DNA from: JBGTLA01 sp041744375
Lineage (GTDB): Bacteria; Actinomycetota; Acidimicrobiia; Spongiisociales; ZC4RG35
Length of the DNA stretch: 8,253 bases
Direction: 5' to 3'
NCBI GenBank assembly: GCA_041744375.1
Contig: JBGTLA010000082.1
Location: 1-8,253 of the forward strand
This document shows, piece after piece, positions 5,899 through 8,253 of this stretch. The notes under the pieces were generated by a model. It saw only the letters and a list, made by a program, of their open reading frames with translations, did no database searches and was not told the DNA's origin. Both the position numbers and the translations under genes were made by a program. The number at the start of each line of letters is the position of its first letter. Position 1 is the stretch's first letter.

Positions 5899-6186
5899 TC
5901 ATGGCGAGGGGAGGAAACCTGCGTCGACGAATTGGGTGACGGTCGCTACTACATCGGGTCGGAGGTCCTCGGGAGGCTGTTGGTAGGCGGAGGCGAGAAG
6001 AGCCACGATCTCGTCGAGGGTCTGCTCTCCGTCGCACAGACGCCACACGTCAGAGGCGGTGGCGTTGAGGACGACGACCTGGTTGTGCTCGGCGTCGAAG
6101 AGGGAGATGTCTCCTTTGATCTCTGTCTCGATGATATGGGCGGGCGGGGGGCCCACCTTGCGTTGAGACCAGTTTGGTCCGGTCAT
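5899..6186 (-). CDS. PqqD-family peptide-binding protein B
   Basis: The 95-residue protein has the PqqD fold used as a RiPP recognition element (PF05402 type). It starts with MTGPNWSQRK, followed by the strands HIIETEIKGDISLFD and QVVVLNATASDVWRL, then LCDG (50-53), the helix TLDEIVALLASAY and the final helix VVATVTQFVDAGFL. PqqD-like proteins bind a precursor peptide's leader and present it to modifying enzymes. The ATG at 6186 was preferred over a longer frame because a near-ideal AGGAGT (6191-6196) lies just upstream and the extension has no PqqD character. It follows PqqD-like protein A by 28 bases and precedes the kinase gene by 44. The core from residue 40 to 53 lines up position by position with protein A, so the two are tandem duplicates. 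Which substrate it binds is unknown. Confidence 0.87.
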   Translation of the reverse strand: MTGPNWSQRKVGPPPAHIIETEIKGDISLFDAEHNQVVVLNATASDVWRLCDGEQTLDEIVALLASAYQQPPEDLRPDVVATVTQFVDAGFLPSP

Positions 6187-6214
6187 GCCCACTCCTGGCG
6201 GGCACCATAGCGGG

Positions 6215-6499
6215 TCACGCCTCCACCAAGCCGGCGGCGAGAAGGCTGGTGAGGGCGACCTCGACGTCGGCGGCGCTTGCGTCCGGGGCAAGACCGGTCA
6301 CCACGGCCACCGCCTCGGCCATTTCGGCGGCTGTGGTGTGGCCGTCGCACAGTTCCCAGATGGCCAGGGCCGAGGCGTTGAGCAGGTGGAGCATCCCCGT
6401 GTCCGGGTTGTAGACGGCGGTCTCATCGCCGTCGCGTTGCACCCAGGCCTGTCCCCGGCGGAGAGGCGTGGCGTGGGACCAGTCGGTGGTGGTGTTCAT
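6215..6499 (-). CDS. PqqD-family peptide-binding protein A
   Basis: The 94-residue protein belongs to the PqqD/RiPP-recognition-element fold. It shows AVYNPDTGMLHLLNASALAIWELCDG (from about 28; the LNASA and LCDG motifs fall at 40-44 and 50-53), then HTTAAEMAEAVAVVTGL and a last helix VALTSLLAAGLVEA. It shares LNA, A, W, LCDG, T and E with protein B at identical positions. Its ATG overlaps the regulator's TGA (6496-6499, ATGA), so translation is probably coupled to that of the LuxR-type protein. Co-expression of a recognition element with an HprK-like kinase and a nucleotidyltransferase matches HPr-rel-A and lasso-type peptide systems. No matching precursor was found nearby. Confidence 0.87.
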   Translation of the reverse strand: MNTTTDWSHATPLRRGQAWVQRDGDETAVYNPDTGMLHLLNASALAIWELCDGHTTAAEMAEAVAVVTGLAPDASAADVEVALTSLLAAGLVEA

Positions 6500-7107
6500 C
6501 GAGGTTCCTCATTGTCGCTCGCCAGCAACCCGCAACGCGCCGCGAACCCGACGACGTCGGCATGGGTATGGACGTCGAGCTTGCGGAACATCCGCTGGAG
6601 GTGGCTGCGGACGGTGCCCACGCTGATGTAGAGGCTCTGGGCGATGGCGGCCCGGTCGTGGCCTTCTGCGAGGAGGTCGAAGACCTGTCGTTCCCGCTCG
6701 GTGAGGGTGGCGAGACGCTCGAGGTCGGCCCGGGCTGCTCGACGACGTCGAACGACATGGCGGAGGAGCGAACCCAGCATTAAAGGGGGAACGACGGCTT
6801 CGCCCGCGGCCACCGCCTCGACTCCGGCGGCGACGTCGCCAAATGGCGCAGTCTCCGGAAGGTAGCCGAGTGCCCCAGCTTCCAGGCCGGCGATCATGGC
6901 TTGGGGATCGTCTGGTCCCAACACCAACACCGAGCTGACGACGGCGAGATCGATGATCGACTCCGGTGTCGGGGGGGAGATGACAACGGTGACCTCGGTC
7001 GTCTTGGCCCCGGTCGTCTCGAGAGTGGGTTGGGCGGCGAGGTAGGCGGTGAGCGCGGCGGTGAGGGCGGCGTCGGGGCCCGTCACACTCACCCGTATCC
7101 GTCCCAC
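6496..7107 (-). CDS. LuxR-type transcriptional regulator with a degenerate receiver domain
   Basis: The 203-residue protein has the NarL/LuxR layout. Its C-terminal helix-turn-helix is intact: LTERERQVFDLLAEG (135-149), IAQSLYISVGTVRSHL (155-170) and MFRKLDVHTHADVV (173-186). The N-terminal 110 residues keep the receiver-like outline, including LVLGPDD (61-67), GLEAGALGYLPETA (74-87) and AVAAGEAVVPP (98-108). They lack the acidic pair near the start, the phospho-accepting aspartate and the switch lysine (YLPET where receivers have YLLKD). It should therefore respond to something other than phosphorylation, perhaps a ligand or partner protein. GTG 7107 was chosen because GGGAG (7112-7116) is well placed; a longer frame to 7191 would run through the divergent promoter. 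It heads the minus-strand operon, probably regulates it, and its stop overlaps the next gene. Confidence 0.9.
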   Translation of the reverse strand: MGRIRVSVTGPDAALTAALTAYLAAQPTLETTGAKTTEVTVVISPPTPESIIDLAVVSSVLVLGPDDPQAMIAGLEAGALGYLPETAPFGDVAAGVEAVAAGEAVVPPLMLGSLLRHVVRRRRAARADLERLATLTERERQVFDLLAEGHDRAAIAQSLYISVGTVRSHLQRMFRKLDVHTHADVVGFAARCGLLASDNEEPR

Positions 7108-7114
7108 GCCACTC

Positions 7115-7186
7115 CCTGTCGCCGGTAGCCTTGAATGGTGGTGGATTCTACCGGCCGGGTCGGGCGGTACCAGGGACGGCGACAGG
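7115..7186. repeat. 10-bp inverted repeat framing the divergent promoter and both ribosome-binding sites
   Basis: CCTGTCGCCG (7115-7124) and CGGCGACAGG (7177-7186) are perfect inverted copies 52 bases apart. Each arm merges into the ribosome-binding site of its outward-facing gene: GGGAG for the regulator, AGGAG (7184-7188) for the nucleotidyltransferase. In between lies a smaller perfect palindrome, CCGGCCGG (7151-7158), and a GGTACC (7166-7171). The symmetric layout could bind one regulator for both genes, or give both mRNAs the same 5' leader. Confidence 0.55.
7145..7173 (-). promoter_or_regulatory. Candidate promoter for the regulator-PqqD-kinase operon
   Basis: Read on the minus strand, TAGAAT (7150-7145) is a good -10 hexamer (5 of 6 to TATAAT). 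CTGGTA (7173-7168), placed exactly 17 bases upstream, is a weak -35 (3 of 6). Transcription would begin near 7138, leaving a leader of about 30 bases before GTG 7107. The CCGGCCGG palindrome lies in the spacer, a position where a bound regulator could block or assist polymerase. No equally good promoter was found for the divergent nucleotidyltransferase. Confidence 0.4.
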
Positions 7187-7193
7187 AGCAACT

Positions 7194-8253
7194 GTGAGGC
7201 CGATCGGAATGGGAGCAGCTGATTCGTCCGGTCGCCATCTCGGTCACCTGCCGACCTCGTCGCGTTTGCTCCTCGACGTCGCTGCCGGTCACGCCATCGA
7301 CGGTGACAGAACCATCGACGATGAGGAGTTGGTTCTGGCGTCCCATCACGGGCTCCTGGGACTGATGGCCACCTCTGAGCATCCTCACATGGCCGAGGCC
7401 GCCCGTGTCCCCTACGTGCGCCTGGCGGCTCGCCAGCAGATGATGGGACGGGTTGTGCGTAGTGTGCTGGAGCGGTTCGCCGAGGCGAGCGTGCCGGCCA
7501 CCGTGGTCAAAGGGCCGGCGCTGGCCACATGGGGATACGCCGACCCACGCCACCGTACCTACACCGATATCGATGTGGTCGTTCCCCCCGATCGTGTAGC
7601 GGAGGCGCTGGATCTCCTGCGTGACCATCCGGCGACGATGACGATCCCTCCCAAGACCCCCAAAGCGGACAAGCGCAACATTCCCATGGCCGACCCATCG
7701 GGCGTCCGGTTCACGCTCGACCTGCACTGGGACCTGTTCAGCTACACCCAGCTGCGCGGATGCGCCAGGGATGCCGTTGCCGAAGGCTGGGGTGCGGCTA
7801 CGTGGCAACCCGAGCATCCACTCGGCCCCATGTGGCAGCTATCGGAGGAGCTGCTGGTGTCGTTCCTGGCCACCCATGCCGTACTCGACCACCGCTTCCG
7901 GCTCATCCTCTTCCGGGATCTGGTCGAGGTGGCGGCCCGACCCTTCGACTGGGAGGCGCTGATCGGCTTCTCGGCCCGGCATCGGCTCCGTTCCATCGGT
8001 TACGTCGCCTGGCACATTGCCTCGACGGCTCTCGACGCCGACGTGCCCGCAGCCGTGCTCCGTGAGTTACGGACACGGTCCCTTCCCGTGACGGCCGTCG
8101 AGCGGCTCCTGCCCCGCACCGACCTCGTCACTTTCGATGGCCACCGCCCCCACCTCCTCAACCTGGCCATGGTCCTGCTCCACGACCGATTCCTGACCCG
8201 ACTTCGGCTGACGGCGGCGGCGCCGGTGGCGTTCCCGGAGTGGCTGCGCCGGG
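7194..8253 (+). CDS. NTP_transf_5-type nucleotidyltransferase, C-terminus cut by window edge
   Basis: The frame is open from GTG 7194 to the right edge (353 complete codons). The core is that of the uncharacterised nucleotidyltransferase family PF14907. VVKGPALATWGY (104-115) is followed by the metal-binding signature TDIDVVVPPD (124-133) with aspartates D125 and D127, and later LDLHWDLFS, which is conserved in this family. The C-terminal part has helical segments such as LSEELLVSFLATHAVLDHRF and RDLVEVAARPFDWEAL. Members occur beside PqqD-like, HprK-like and lasso-peptide biosynthesis genes, where they are thought to transfer a nucleotide or work with the kinase. Their chemistry is not well settled. 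AGGAG at 7184-7188 is ideally placed for the GTG, which makes it a better start than the ATG at 7209. It diverges from the regulator across 86 bases. Confidence 0.84.
   Translation, partial: MRPIGMGAADSSGRHLGHLPTSSRLLLDVAAGHAIDGDRTIDDEELVLASHHGLLGLMATSEHPHMAEAARVPYVRLAARQQMMGRVVRSVLERFAEASVPATVVKGPALATWGYADPRHRTYTDIDVVVPPDRVAEALDLLRDHPATMTIPPKTPKADKRNIPMADPSGVRFTLDLHWDLFSYTQLRGCARDAVAEGWGAATWQPEHPLGPMWQLSEELLVSFLATHAVLDHRFRLILFRDLVEVAARPFDWEALIGFSARHRLRSIGYVAWHIASTALDADVPAAVLRELRTRSLPVTAVERLLPRTDLVTFDGHRPHLLNLAMVLLHDRFLTRLRLTAAAPVAFPEWLRR

Noticed and set aside
7089..7817. A 242-codon minus-strand frame opposite the nucleotidyltransferase
   Set aside because: The plus frame carries the nucleotidyltransferase signature and an ideal ribosome-binding site. 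The minus frame would also overlap the regulator start and the divergent promoter.
3700..8253. A complete lasso-peptide or exosortase (PEP-CTERM) cluster
   Set aside because: No asparagine-synthetase-like cyclase, transglutaminase-like B2 protease, exosortase, PEP-CTERM tail or short precursor is present in the window, so only the partial resemblance is reported.
1..8253. CRISPR arrays, tRNA/rRNA genes, insertion sequences, attachment sites
   Set aside because: No regularly spaced direct repeats, tRNA-like cloverleaf, transposase or integrase motif, or terminal inverted repeats were seen.

Overview
The window looks like a stretch of an actinobacterial chromosome, possibly Acidimicrobiia-like. 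It has high-GC, densely packed genes with ATG/GTG starts, and a Cys-less alkyltransferase-like protein of the PWWR type, two twin-arginine (Tat) leaders, and a small two-helix membrane protein of a type common in actinobacteria. No rRNA, tRNA, CRISPR array, insertion sequence or integrase was seen. No gene-free stretch exceeds about 155 bases.

Left part (1-3571), housekeeping or mixed genes: a partial SIMPL-domain protein (minus, runs off the left edge); a 63-residue membrane protein (plus); an alkyltransferase-like DNA-repair protein and an enoyl-CoA hydratase in tandem (both minus); a divergent polysaccharide deacetylase (plus), perhaps preceded by a nine-codon leader ORF; and a polytopic membrane protein of unknown role (minus) whose end overlaps the deacetylase end.

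Right part (about 3620-8253), the interesting part: two consecutive Tat-exported proteins (plus) share an almost common leader but have unrelated mature domains. They converge on a minus-strand operon read in the order LuxR-type regulator, PqqD-like protein A, PqqD-like protein B, HPr-kinase-like P-loop protein. Divergent from the regulator is an NTP_transf_5-type nucleotidyltransferase (plus, runs off the right edge). PqqD-like chaperone + HprK-like kinase + NTP_transf_5 nucleotidyltransferase is a recurrent set in peptide-modification systems: kinase-bearing lasso-peptide clusters and the 'HPr-rel-A' systems. Here it surrounds two Tat-secreted proteins and a regulator with a degenerate receiver. 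No radical SAM enzyme, B2-type protease, asparagine-synthetase-like cyclase, transporter or obvious short precursor lies inside the window.

Working model (inference): the LuxR-type protein controls, from a nearly symmetric divergent promoter, a cytoplasmic set that binds (PqqD-like), phosphorylates (HprK-like) and possibly nucleotidylates a peptide or protein. The neighbouring Tat proteins are either the substrates or the exported output. The DNA holding the Tat genes and the kinase is noticeably less GC-rich than its flanks, consistent with an acquired module.
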